This document shows positions 42,216 through 51,551 of a DNA stretch of 64,000 nt, one piece after another. The notes under the pieces were generated by a model, which was not told where the DNA came from, did no database searches, and saw only the letters and a program-made list of their open reading frames with translations. This DNA comes from JAFGRU01 sp963665915 (lineage in GTDB: Bacteria > Desulfobacterota > Desulfuromonadia > Desulfuromonadales > JAAYDE01). Position 1 is the stretch's first letter. Each line of letters begins with the position of its first letter. The stretch covers positions 186,001 to 250,000 of the forward strand of contig CAXXSG010000003.1 of assembly GCA_963665915.2 (NCBI GenBank). The letters run 5' to 3'. The translations under genes and the position numbers were made by a program.

Positions 42216-43256
42216 TCAGGCCTCCTCGCTGACCTTCTGCGTGCTTTCCACCTGATGCTGGGAAGCGCTGAAGCGGTCGACCGCCTTGGCCATCTTGTTC
42301 ATGAAATGGCCCAGTTTCTTCAGCGTAAATTCCATGCCCTTGTTTTCGTGGAACATAACGCCCACCCCTTTCACTCCAAACATGACCGGACGATGATTTC
42401 CATCTCCGTCTTTGGCCCAGACGCGGAGGCGGTCGAAAAAGCTGTTGGCGTAATTGGAGGAGGCTTCTTCTTCGACATCCACCGGGGTGGTATCAGTCTC
42501 TTTGTCAGCAGTAACTTCGGTGTTTTTTTCGGCTTCCGATTCTGCAGCGACCTTCGCCGGTTTAGAGGTTTCAACCTGGGGGGAATCTTCGAGGGTGATC
42601 TCCTCGCCTGGTTTGCAGCAGTCGAGGGTAAAAGAGAAGCTGGTCTGGGTGATCTGAGAGGCGAAGCCGTTATATTGGATATTTAAAGGCTGACTCATGG
42701 CTTCGGCAAAATTGACGCTTAATGCTTTTTCTGCCAGAATCTGTCGGCTGAAATTCATCTCCAGGCTGAAGCCGACTTCCTTTCCGTCGGCCGTCAGGAA
42801 ATTGCCGGTGGCGGAGAAACTGACGGTTTCAGTTTTGCGGTACTCTACAGCCAGAGTCAAGGCCTCTGGCAAGGTCTGTGTTTCAGCCTCTGCCGGCAGG
42901 ATTCCGTTTGTAGTTGAATTTAAATCGGTATTGGGGATTTCCGCACTGGAAAGGATGGGAGCCGACTTGCCGGTGAAACGTTCGACAAGATTTCGAAGCA
43001 ATGCCAGGCGACAGCATTCACGACCCTGATGACGTGTGATTCCAACTGCTGGAGGCATCTCTTCCTGCAGCCCCTTGGCCTCGTCTGAAATTGAAATCTG
43101 ATCTGTCAGGACTGGTGTTTGGGAATTTTCGGGCTCATTCTCGGCATTGCCCAGGTACTGGGCCCCTTTTGTCAGGAGAATGCGCTCTTGCTGGTAAACT
43201 TCTTTGGCGTAGAGCATTTGATTTGTGGAATGGATATTCGGTCCGCTGACAGGCAT
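42216..43256 (-). CDS. Conserved hypothetical protein, 346 aa
   Basis: No named family. There is no signal or membrane segment. Residues 45-60 (LTDQISISDEAKGLQ) resemble the opening of flagellar or biofilm-type hypothetical proteins. The centre has AVEYRKTETVSFSATGNFLTADGKEVGFSLEMNFSRQ, a repeated beta-strand pattern. An acidic low-complexity linker (SEAEKNTEVTADKETDTTP) follows, then SFFDRLRVWAKDGDGNHRPVMFGVKGVGVMFH and a C-terminal helix. GGAGG precedes the ATG. It lies downstream of the HD-GYP gene on the same strand but 268 bases away. Confidence 0.65.
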   Translation of the reverse strand: MPVSGPNIHSTNQMLYAKEVYQQERILLTKGAQYLGNAENEPENSQTPVLTDQISISDEAKGLQEEMPPAVGITRHQGRECCRLALLRNLVERFTGKSAPILSSAEIPNTDLNSTTNGILPAEAETQTLPEALTLAVEYRKTETVSFSATGNFLTADGKEVGFSLEMNFSRQILAEKALSVNFAEAMSQPLNIQYNGFASQITQTSFSFTLDCCKPGEEITLEDSPQVETSKPAKVAAESEAEKNTEVTADKETDTTPVDVEEEASSNYANSFFDRLRVWAKDGDGNHRPVMFGVKGVGVMFHENKGMEFTLKKLGHFMNKMAKAVDRFSASQHQVESTQKVSEEA

Positions 43257-43524
43257 GTTTATTACCCTCCATGGTGAAAACTGTTACTTCAACCTTCCCT
43301 GGCCAAAAACAAGCTTAACTATCCCATCGGATGGTTTTTAAAAATCTTTAGGGGAAATTTTCAAAAAACCTTGTTTTTTAATGAAAAAGTGTTGAGTTTG
43401 ACCTGGAAACAGGATAGTTGGATAATTTCCTATGCTGTTCTATGGCCCTGGAGGGTTGTGATTCTCAATGTCTTTCTTGTGAAAAAAGAAAAGGCTGTGT
43501 TCTCTGTTCATGTGATAGCTTCCA

Positions 43525-44655
43525 TCATGTTGCACAGCGTAAAGGAAAAGTTGTTCTCGCAGGGGCTTGAGTGCCTGAAAAATCGATATAAATAGAATCG
43601 AAACTTTCGTTCAGTTCAACAAATGCCTTGACGACATCGGGATCAAAATGTTTTCCACTGTCCTTCCTGATATACTGGACAACCGCACGGTGTGACAATC
43701 CCATCCGGTAACATCGATCGGTACGCAAAGCATCGTAAACATCGGCTACCGCCATAATCCGTGCGCACAGCGGAATTTCCTTTCCAGAGAGACCGTCCGG
43801 GTAACCGGTGCCATCCCATTTCTCGTGATGGGAGCGCGAAATTAAAACGCCCATGCAGATAAATTTATTTTTCGGGTACATCTGGTAAACTTTTTCCAGA
43901 GTCTGGGCGCCGAAAACCGTATGGTATTTTATCTCCTCGATCTCTTCCGGATTCAACCTTTTTGGTTTTAATAGTACGGCGTCCCTGATGGCGACCTTTC
44001 CAATATCGTGCAGCGGACTTGCGTGATAAATATTTTCAACAAAATCGTCATTGATTACATCCGGATGAAGACCATTTGCCCGTAGTTCTTGAGTAAGAAG
44101 CTGGCTGAACAACCGCACTCTCTCGATATGTTTACCGGTTTCTTCATCACGGGACTCCGCAAGTTTGGCCAGAGCGAAAATGGTTGACATCTGGGATTCT
44201 GTTAATTCTTTGACTTTTGCCTCCACCAGTTCACTCAAGCGGTCATTGTGCTGTTCCAGTTCCGTCTGGTAACGACGGAGTTTGAGGTGGGTTTCAACCC
44301 GGGCCAGCACTTCCTCAACCTGAAACGGTTTGCTGATATAGTCCACACCCCCCACCCGGAAAGCCTCCAACTTGTCAAAAGAGTCATTGAGCGCGCTGAC
44401 GAAAATAACGGGGATGTCAGCAAGGTTTTCATTTGCCTTCAGTTTATTACACACCTCATAGCCGTTCATACCCGGCATGTTGATATCAAGAAGGATTAAG
44501 TCAGGCGGGTTCTGTTCCGCTGCCTTGAGGGCCAGGTTCCCATTGGGGAATACATAAATCCGGTACCCTTTCTCCTTCAGCATTGTGCCCAGAAGTCTCA
44601 GGTTTTCCGGCAGGTCATCTACGACCATGACCGTAAATTCATTATTCAACAGCAT
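43525..44655 (-). CDS. Response regulator with HD-GYP c-di-GMP phosphodiesterase domain
   Basis: A 376-residue cytoplasmic protein. The N-terminal receiver domain (residues ~8-125) has VMVVDDLPENLRLL, phospho-aspartate in LILLDINMPGMNGYEV, and KPF near 110. A coiled linker leads to the HD-GYP domain: HIERVRLFSQLL, HASPLHDIGKVAIRD, SHHEKWDGTGYPDGLSG and ARIMAVADVYDALRTDR. All metal and GYP residues are present, so it should hydrolyse c-di-GMP. Its start overlaps the end of the hybrid kinase by 14 bases, strong evidence for a cognate pair. Confidence 0.94.
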   Translation of the reverse strand: MLLNNEFTVMVVDDLPENLRLLGTMLKEKGYRIYVFPNGNLALKAAEQNPPDLILLDINMPGMNGYEVCNKLKANENLADIPVIFVSALNDSFDKLEAFRVGGVDYISKPFQVEEVLARVETHLKLRRYQTELEQHNDRLSELVEAKVKELTESQMSTIFALAKLAESRDEETGKHIERVRLFSQLLTQELRANGLHPDVINDDFVENIYHASPLHDIGKVAIRDAVLLKPKRLNPEEIEEIKYHTVFGAQTLEKVYQMYPKNKFICMGVLISRSHHEKWDGTGYPDGLSGKEIPLCARIMAVADVYDALRTDRCYRMGLSHRAVVQYIRKDSGKHFDPDVVKAFVELNESFDSIYIDFSGTQAPARTTFPLRCAT

Positions 44656-47383
44656 TGCATAATTCCCTGTTTTCCAAGAGGTTATAAAGTTCTACATATT
44701 CGTAGGCTTTAGCCAGCCTGTGTAAGTCATCGGCCAGAGACTTTTCCTGGATGGCCACCTGACCGATCAGTTCTTCCAGGCGCTCGAAATCTCCCGCTCG
44801 CACAGCTTCGAACAGCTCTGTCTTGAGTTTTTTAGGTAAACGCTTCACGGCCTCCGTATCCACGGTTTTGTCCCCCTGTGGATTGGCCTCTCTGTTCTCC
44901 GGGTCATCTTCATAGATGTATTTGATCGGCAGGTGACGGCCGATCTCCTGCAGGATTTCCTGCTCCCGATAAGGCTTGCGTATAAAGCCATCGGCCCCCG
45001 AGGCCAGCGCTTCAAGTCGATCCTCTTCCATGGCACTGGCCGAAACCATGATAATGGGCGTCTCTTTTCCTTCAGGCATGGATTTAATGCGCCTTGTTGC
45101 CTTGCGACCATCCAGCACCGGCATCATCATATCCATAAAGATCAGATCAGGACGCCAGCTGTGAAGGGCGTCTATCGCCCCCTGGCCGTCAGTGGCCTCG
45201 TGGATGATAAAGCCTACAGCGCTCAGCATCCGAACCAGCACATCCCTGTTCATCTCGCGATCGTCCACCACCAGCACTCTCGGCGCATTCTCATCGGAGT
45301 CCAGCCTCAACACTTGGCGCTGGAATTCCGGGTTTTCCATCTGGTATTCCTGGGCCATTTCCGCAATTAATTTAAAACGGAAGAGGCTCCCTGTGCCGAC
45401 CCTGCTCGTAGCCGTCAGATCACCGCTCATCATGCGGGCATATTCACGGCTGATCGGTAGGCCCAGGCCGGTTCCGGTGTTTAATCCGTTCTGCCCGTCC
45501 CCCTGTCGGAACGGCTCGAATATCCGATCAATATCTTCCGATTTGATGCCGCAGCCCGTGTCATCCACCTCAACCAGGAGAATGTTCTGCGAATCCTCGT
45601 TATTTTCCGCTTGATCCCCATCCGGCAGAAAGCTTTTGACCGTGATGGTGATTCCACCGGATTCGGTGAACTTGGTGGCATTGCTAAGCAAGTTGATGAG
45701 AACCTGGCGCACCTTGCCTTCGTCCACAAACAGGTAGCGGGGAACGTCGTCGTGTCGCTTCAACTCGAACTCCAGCCCTTTGGCATCTGTGCGGATTTTG
45801 AACATGGCCTCCACGTCGCAAAGAAGAGCATGGAAATCGCAAACTTTTGGCGTCAGGTCTGAGGCTCCGGCTTCGATCTTGGACATCTCCAGGATATCGT
45901 TGATCAGGTCCAGCAGGTGCTCCCCACTGTTGTTAATCCTTTTCAGGTAGTCCTTTTGATCGGAGGTAAGTGTTTTGTCGCGTCGCATGAGCTGCGCATA
46001 TCCCAGGATCGCATTCATCGGTGTGCGGATTTCGTGCGACATGTTGGCTAGGAACGAACTCTTCGTTCGGTTGGCGGCCTGGGCCGCTTCGATACTGTCT
46101 CTCAGGGAGCGGTCCATGAGAACACGTTCGTAGGCATTGGAGATGATGGCGCAAACCGCCTTCAGCAAATTCAGTTCGGACTCGGACCAGGGGCGAAAAC
46201 GGGTACATTCATCAAAACCGACGAAACCGAAAAACTTGCCGGAAACATAAATGGGGAAGCCGACCAGGGACTGGATACCCTGCGGTTCCAGGATACCTTT
46301 CAGATCATCGGGCAGGCTGGCAATATTCTCCGCGTAAACAAGACCGTTTTCAAAGAACAACTTTTTCCAGGAAGGGATGACCTGGTATGGGAGACTCTGG
46401 AGTTGTTCCTGCTGAGGGGTGATACCCTTATTACACCATTCGTAGATGTTGCTGGTAGTTTCGCCTCCTTCATCGTCCTCGAACACATAGACGCGGCTCA
46501 CATCGGTGTGGTTACCGATGAACTCCATAACTTTTTTCATCTTGGTGTCAAAGTCGGCCAGTGAGACAAAGGTCATGGCTATTTCGCCAAGAATTTCTTC
46601 CTGTCGGGCATGGTTCGCCAGCGCCTCTTCAGTTCTCTTGCGTTCGCTGATATCGCGGGCGAAAGAGCAGCGATAGTCAACGCCGTCGATGTTGATATGA
46701 TGACTGTTGATTTCAACGGGGTAGGTTGTGCCGTCAGTTCGGCGGTGGGTTGATTCAGCTTGCCATGCCCCCTTTTCGACCATCATTTCCCAGAAGAAGT
46801 TCCACTCGTCCGGCGAGCGGTCCGGGTCGAAATCAAAAACAGTTTTTTCGGAAAGATCCTCTTCAGAGATGCAGAGGTTCTCTCTGGCCACATTGTTCGC
46901 ATAGGCCAGGCGCCCGTCCCTGTCGAAAAAATAAATTTCGTCGCTGGCGTTTTCGACCGCGAACTGAGTACGATGGAGAATCTGGCGCTGCCGATACTCA
47001 TCGGATACATCGCGGAAGTTGAGCACTGCTCCCCGTATCCGGCCGTTCTGTTTGCGGATGGGTATGGCGCTGGTGGCGACCTGGTATTCTTTGCCATCCC
47101 TGGAAATCAGTATCGTATTGTTGGATAGCTGTTGGCTTTCACCTGTCTCCAGCACCCTGTCGACTGGATTTTTTGCAGTCGCTTTGGTGTTTTTATGGAC
47201 AACCTGGAAAACTTTGGAAAGGGTGCGGCCTATGGCTTCTTCGGCCGCCCAGCCGGTGAGTTGGGCGGCAACAGGGTTCATGCGGGTGACGAGGCAGCGC
47301 GCATCGGTTGCAATAATGCCGTCGCCGATGGACTCCAGCGTGGCCCGCAGGTCCTCTTCTCTTTCCCTGAGCTGATTTTCCAT
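44642..47383 (-). CDS. Hybrid sensor histidine kinase (PAS-PAS-GAF-HisKA-HATPase-REC)
   Basis: About 913 residues with no transmembrane segment, so cytoplasmic sensing is likely. Order: PAS (ATLESIGDGIIATDA, about 10-140), PAS (AVENASDEIYFFDRDG, about 140-270), GAF (about 280-445), HisKA with phospho-acceptor FLANMSHEIRTPMNAILGY, HATPase with DDTGCGIKSEDIDRIFEPF and GTGLGLPISR, a receiver (VLVVDDREMN, FMDMMMPVLDGRKA) and a helical tail that lacks a clear HPt histidine. ATG 47383 with AGGGG upstream is preferred to GTG 47428. It overlaps the HD-GYP regulator and probably controls it. Confidence 0.93.
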   Translation of the reverse strand: MENQLREREEDLRATLESIGDGIIATDARCLVTRMNPVAAQLTGWAAEEAIGRTLSKVFQVVHKNTKATAKNPVDRVLETGESQQLSNNTILISRDGKEYQVATSAIPIRKQNGRIRGAVLNFRDVSDEYRQRQILHRTQFAVENASDEIYFFDRDGRLAYANNVARENLCISEEDLSEKTVFDFDPDRSPDEWNFFWEMMVEKGAWQAESTHRRTDGTTYPVEINSHHINIDGVDYRCSFARDISERKRTEEALANHARQEEILGEIAMTFVSLADFDTKMKKVMEFIGNHTDVSRVYVFEDDEGGETTSNIYEWCNKGITPQQEQLQSLPYQVIPSWKKLFFENGLVYAENIASLPDDLKGILEPQGIQSLVGFPIYVSGKFFGFVGFDECTRFRPWSESELNLLKAVCAIISNAYERVLMDRSLRDSIEAAQAANRTKSSFLANMSHEIRTPMNAILGYAQLMRRDKTLTSDQKDYLKRINNSGEHLLDLINDILEMSKIEAGASDLTPKVCDFHALLCDVEAMFKIRTDAKGLEFELKRHDDVPRYLFVDEGKVRQVLINLLSNATKFTESGGITITVKSFLPDGDQAENNEDSQNILLVEVDDTGCGIKSEDIDRIFEPFRQGDGQNGLNTGTGLGLPISREYARMMSGDLTATSRVGTGSLFRFKLIAEMAQEYQMENPEFQRQVLRLDSDENAPRVLVVDDREMNRDVLVRMLSAVGFIIHEATDGQGAIDALHSWRPDLIFMDMMMPVLDGRKATRRIKSMPEGKETPIIMVSASAMEEDRLEALASGADGFIRKPYREQEILQEIGRHLPIKYIYEDDPENREANPQGDKTVDTEAVKRLPKKLKTELFEAVRAGDFERLEELIGQVAIQEKSLADDLHRLAKAYEYVELYNLLENRELCNAVE

Positions 47384-48130
47384 CGTTTTTCCCCTGATGA
47401 TACCTGGATAGGCATTGTTTATGAACACCGGCTCGCTTTTCGGTTTGGATTGTAATTATACCTTAACGAAAAGATGCCTGACTTTTCAACACTTTTAGAC
47501 AGTACCGATAGACACAGGATCGCATTCTTTTACCGTTTGCAAGGGCTATCTTATGGCGTTGGATATTAATAATAAAAAGTAATGAAATCAGCAATCTTTG
47601 CGCCAAAAACCCTGCATTTTTAACAGATTATCCTTTCCATGGAAGAATGTTGAAGAAAGGCAAACTTGGCATCCATACGGTTATGGAAGTTTTTTTGTGT
47701 TTACATGTGCCCGTATTTATACATGTTTTTTTTAATTCTAGTTCTTTGTTAAAAGAAAACGTCAGGTTTTTAGCTGCCTGATGTCTGGAGCTTTGAACTT
47801 TCAAGTTTGTGCGTCCAACACCATTTTGAATCCTTTCAAGATAATCTTTTGTATATTTTATCTATTAATGAGGCAGAAAGCTATTCACCGTTCAGAGTCA
47901 ACAGGCCTCTTGGCCCAGGTAGTGTTAAGCTGTTGGACATTTTCTCATGCTCTGGGGAGTGCTGTGATCGGCTGAGAAAATAAAAGGAGGTGTAACCTTG
48001 AGCCCGGATTAATTCATATCCAAATTGCCAAGGGGAAAAATGCCTGTTGGCTAGAAAACCCTTGACAAAAAATTCTAATGAGCATTTAAAATGTAAAAAA
48101 CAAATGGTCATTTGAATTAAGGATTTGAAT
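47384..48130. other. Long non-coding spacer upstream of the efflux operon
   Basis: About 750 AT-rich bases between divergent units. Near 47980 a strong AAAGGAGGTG is followed by TTG-AGC-CCG-GAT-TAA, a five-codon frame of unclear meaning. No hairpin or longer frame is convincing. The last 70 bases form the tetR promoter region. Confidence 0.4.
48062..48114 (+). promoter_or_regulatory. tetR promoter with two palindromic operators
   Basis: TTGACA at 48062-48067 is followed after 17-19 bases by TTTAAA/TAAAAT. Two palindromes of the same type, AATGAGCATT (48077-48086) and CAAATGGTCATTTG (48101-48114), cover the -10 and the transcript start. Their shared form AATGnnCATT fits autorepression by the TetR-family protein encoded next. 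Confidence 0.65.
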
Positions 48131-48766
48131 ATGTTTGAAAATAACTCATCTAACCAAACACCGCACAAACTTTTAGAAAGCGCCTGCTTGATATTCGCGG
48201 AAAAAGGCTTTTATAAAGCAACTATCGCTGAAATCTGCCGGGAGGCGGATGCCAACGTGGCTTCCGTCAACTATTATTTCGGTAGTAAAAGGAAACTTTA
48301 TGATAAGGCCTGGCGCCATGCTTTTTCCATTGCTTCGGAAACGTTCCCTCTTAATCGGGGGGTGACGGAAAAATCGACGCATGAGGAGCGGCTGCGAGCT
48401 TTTATCTCATCGTTTCTCCATCGTCTCCTGGACGAGGGTTCGTCTTCTTATTTCGCGCGGATGATGAGCCGTGAGATGGTCGAACCTTCCCCATCCTTTC
48501 CTGCTATTCACGAAGAAGCGCTGATGCCGACCCGCCAGTACCTTTTCGGGGTTGTCCGGGCTTTGCTGGGAGCGGAAGGATCGGAGGAGGACGCTTTCCG
48601 TTGTACCTATAGTATTATCAGCCAGTGTCTGTTTCTGCTCCACCATGCTCCGATGCGCGAAAAAGTTCTGAAAGGGGATGGCGAAGATTGTGAGACAATC
48701 GATGTCATGAGCGCATATCTGATCCGGTTTTGTCTGGGCGGGATCATGGCGGTCAGGGAGAATTGA
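48131..48766 (+). CDS. TetR/AcrR regulator, CecR (YbiH) type with DUF1956 domain
   Basis: A 211-residue repressor. The DNA-binding domain is LLESACLIFAEKGFYKATIAEICREADANVASVNYYFGSKRKLYDKAW read in parts, with the recognition helix VASVNYYFGSK. The C-terminal ligand domain has SSYFARMMSREMVEPSPSF and TYSIISQCLFLLHH, as in CecR/YbiH. It most likely represses the efflux genes that follow; its stop and the next ATG are one base apart. Two palindromes lie in its promoter. Confidence 0.92.
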   Translation: MFENNSSNQTPHKLLESACLIFAEKGFYKATIAEICREADANVASVNYYFGSKRKLYDKAWRHAFSIASETFPLNRGVTEKSTHEERLRAFISSFLHRLLDEGSSSYFARMMSREMVEPSPSFPAIHEEALMPTRQYLFGVVRALLGAEGSEEDAFRCTYSIISQCLFLLHHAPMREKVLKGDGEDCETIDVMSAYLIRFCLGGIMAVREN

Positions 48767-48767
48767 G

Positions 48768-50186
48768 ATGAGTCGGAAATTAGTGCAGACCGGGAGGTTC
48801 TACCCCCTTTTGTTTATCCTGCTTTTGATGGCCTCCTGTGCTCCCTTTCGCCCCCAGGCGAGAGTCGCGCCGGAGGGGATGATGGCTGAGAGTTTCTCGC
48901 TTTTTGGTGAAGAGGAAAAGGTTTCCGACCGTTGGTGGGAAGACCTGGCCGCGCCGGACCTGAATGTCCTGGTGGAAGAGGCCCTTGGTGAAAACCTTGA
49001 ATTGCGTGAGGCCTGGTCGCGTCTTAAGCAGGCGAGAGCTGCTGCTGCTCAGGTCGGTTCTTCTCTCTATCCGGAGCTGTCGCTAACGGCGGACGGCTCC
49101 TACCGGAGACAGGAGACGGAACAGGGGACCTCCAACGTGGAAAATTATCTGCTCGGTCTGGCCGGCAGCTACGAACTTGATCTGTGGGGCAGAATCCGCT
49201 CGGAGCAGGAGGCTGCTCTTCTCGAAGAAAACGCCAGCAGGGAGGATTTCAATACCGTGGCCATGACTCTGGCGGCGGAAGTTGCTACCCGCTATGTGGA
49301 GATTATTTCCCAGCAGCGCCAGAAGCAGTTGCTGGAGGACCAGCTCAAAGCCAACCGGACCTATCTTGAACTGGTGGAACTCCGGTTTTTCAAGTCAATG
49401 GTTTCCGCTCTGGATGTCTATCAGCAGAAGCAGATAGTGGAAAGAGTGGCGGCTGAAATACCTCTGGTGGAACAGGAGGAACAACTCCTGCGGCATGAAC
49501 TGGCAGTGCTGTTGGGTAAGCTCCCGCAGATGCCTGTGGCCATCGAAACCATGGGCTTTCCAGATTTAGGTGAACTCCCCGCCTTTGGAATTCCCGCCGA
49601 TCTTCTCGCCAACCGCCCGGATGTCCGGGCCGCGGGTCTGAGGCTGCAGGGCGCAGACTGGCAGGTGGCGGCCGCGCGCGCCGACCGTCTTCCCGCCATT
49701 CGCCTTTCGGCTGAAGGGAGTTTTACCTCCACGGCCGTCAGTACCCTTTTCGACAACTGGTTTCTGCAGCTTGCCGGGAGTTTAAGCGGGCCGATTTTTG
49801 ATGGCCGGAGGCGGGTTGCGGAAGTGGAGCGGACGAGGGCGGTAGCTGAGGAACGACTCGCCGCTTACCGGAGGACGGTATTGTCTGCGATCAAGGACGT
49901 AGAGGACGCCCTGGTTCGGGAGCAGAAGCAGAAGGAAAACATGACACTGGTTCGGACACGAATCGAAACCGCCCGCAAGGCTCTGAGGCAGGCCACGGAC
50001 CGTTACCGCAAAGGGATCAACGATTACCTGCCGGTGCTGACTCAGCTGATATCGGTACAGGATCTCGAGCGGGACCTGATTCAGAAGGAAGCTACTTTGC
50101 TGACGGCCAGAATTGATCTTTACCGGGCTTTGGGCGGCTCTTGGATGAAGGAACTGCAACCGGCGGATGATGTCGGGGTGAATTAA
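48768..50186 (+). CDS. RND efflux outer-membrane factor lipoprotein (NodT/OprM family)
   Basis: A 472-residue TolC-like channel. The lipoprotein signal ends LLLMASC. The two OEP repeats show VSDRWWEDLAAPDLNVLVEEAL and LRLQGADWQVAAARADRLPAIRLSAEGSF, with the ANRPDVRAA motif between them. Helical parts LELVELRFFKSMVSALDVYQQKQ and DRYRKGINDYLPVLTQLISVQ form the periplasmic tunnel. It completes the tripartite pump with the adaptor and RND protein downstream. Confidence 0.93.
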   Translation: MSRKLVQTGRFYPLLFILLLMASCAPFRPQARVAPEGMMAESFSLFGEEEKVSDRWWEDLAAPDLNVLVEEALGENLELREAWSRLKQARAAAAQVGSSLYPELSLTADGSYRRQETEQGTSNVENYLLGLAGSYELDLWGRIRSEQEAALLEENASREDFNTVAMTLAAEVATRYVEIISQQRQKQLLEDQLKANRTYLELVELRFFKSMVSALDVYQQKQIVERVAAEIPLVEQEEQLLRHELAVLLGKLPQMPVAIETMGFPDLGELPAFGIPADLLANRPDVRAAGLRLQGADWQVAAARADRLPAIRLSAEGSFTSTAVSTLFDNWFLQLAGSLSGPIFDGRRRVAEVERTRAVAEERLAAYRRTVLSAIKDVEDALVREQKQKENMTLVRTRIETARKALRQATDRYRKGINDYLPVLTQLISVQDLERDLIQKEATLLTARIDLYRALGGSWMKELQPADDVGVN

Positions 50187-50273
50187 TTCAACCGGACTGA
50201 GAAGAGGCAGCAGCCGAAAATATTTTGAACAGACCGGGTGTTTGCTTCAATCTAACCTAAAAGACGGATATTT

Positions 50274-51551
50274 ATGATGGAAAACGAATCCAACGGCAAA
50301 AAAACAGAGAATTCCGGAAAAGAAAAACCGGGGACGAAAAAACGTTCCAAGGCTTATTTTTTCATTCCTTTTATCATCATTGCCATTGGCGCGACAGCGG
50401 CCTTCCTGATTATCAAAACCGCACCCCAGCCGCGTAAAACAACCCCTCAAAAAGCTGTGCCCCAGGTTCGCGTTGAGACTGTTCGGTTGGGAAAAGAAGA
50501 GGTGACTCTGTCAGCTATGGGTACGGTGGTCCCGGCCCGTCGCCTGGAATTGAAAACGCGGGTTGGCGGAGAGGTGGTGGAGGTACACCCCGAATTTGTG
50601 GAAGGCGGGTTGCTCCGGAAAGGGGAGGTGATTCTCACCATCGACCCGGCCGACTACGAACTGGCGGTAGCTCAGAAAAAGAGTCGGGTGGCGGAAGCGC
50701 GTTATGCGCTCAAACTGGAGTTGGGTCATCAGGAAGTGGCAAAACGGGAGTGGGAACTTCTCGGCGACGGCAAATCGGCTTCAGAACTCGATCTTGAGTT
50801 GGCTTTGCGCAAGCCTCATCTGGATAAGGCCCGGGCCGAAGTCGCGGCGGCCGAGGCGGAGTTGAAACAGGCCCGCCTCGATCTGGCGCGCACCCGGATC
50901 ACAGCGCCTTTCAACGGTATTGTACTGGTAAAAAATGTCGAGAAAGGGACCCAGGTCGGGACCCAGGAAACCCTCGCGGAACTGGCGGGAACGGATGACT
51001 ACTGGGTCCAGGTTTCTCTTCCCGTGGATCGCCTCGGCTGGTTCAGCGTTCCCCGCAGCAACGGTGAAGAAGGGGCCTCAGCTCAGATTTTCCCGGATGG
51101 AAGTCAGGAATTTCAGGGCCGGGTCATTAAACTCCTGGGTGATCTGGAATCAGAAGGGCGTATGGCTCGGGTCCTGGTTTCGGTCCCCGATCCTTTGGGC
51201 CGTTTGAGCAAGGATGAGAACCGGCGGCCCCTTTTGATCGGTCAGTACGTCCGGGCCAGGATCGCCGGAAAGGAAATTGGAAACGCGGCTCGTATCCCCC
51301 GTTCGGCTTTGCGCGAGGGAAAACAGGTCTGGCTGGTCGATCATGACGGAAAATTGCAGGCCCGTGAGGTGGTAGTGGCCTGGCGGGAAGAGGAAAGCCT
51401 CCTGATTCGCGAGGGTTTGAATGACGGTGACCGCCTGGTGGTAACGGAAATGGCGGCGCCGGAAGAAGGCATGCTCGTGCAGGTGGTTTCCGAGCCTGCA
51501 GCCCGCATATCTTCGGGAGAAACTCGCAACGGAGATCGTTATGGCAGTTGA
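50274..51551 (+). CDS. RND efflux periplasmic adaptor (membrane fusion protein)
   Basis: A 425-residue adaptor. A Lys-rich cytoplasmic head is followed by one transmembrane anchor (FIPFIIIAIGATAAFLIIK). The lipoyl/hairpin region has GTVVPARRLELKTRVGGEVVEV, LTIDPADYELAVAQKKSRVAEA and RARITAPFNGIVLVKNVEKGTQV-type sequence. The beta-barrel and membrane-proximal domains follow. Start at ATG 50274 or the adjacent 50277. The end overlaps the RND gene by 11 bases. Confidence 0.92.
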   Translation: MMENESNGKKTENSGKEKPGTKKRSKAYFFIPFIIIAIGATAAFLIIKTAPQPRKTTPQKAVPQVRVETVRLGKEEVTLSAMGTVVPARRLELKTRVGGEVVEVHPEFVEGGLLRKGEVILTIDPADYELAVAQKKSRVAEARYALKLELGHQEVAKREWELLGDGKSASELDLELALRKPHLDKARAEVAAAEAELKQARLDLARTRITAPFNGIVLVKNVEKGTQVGTQETLAELAGTDDYWVQVSLPVDRLGWFSVPRSNGEEGASAQIFPDGSQEFQGRVIKLLGDLESEGRMARVLVSVPDPLGRLSKDENRRPLLIGQYVRARIAGKEIGNAARIPRSALREGKQVWLVDHDGKLQAREVVVAWREEESLLIREGLNDGDRLVVTEMAAPEEGMLVQVVSEPAARISSGETRNGDRYGS

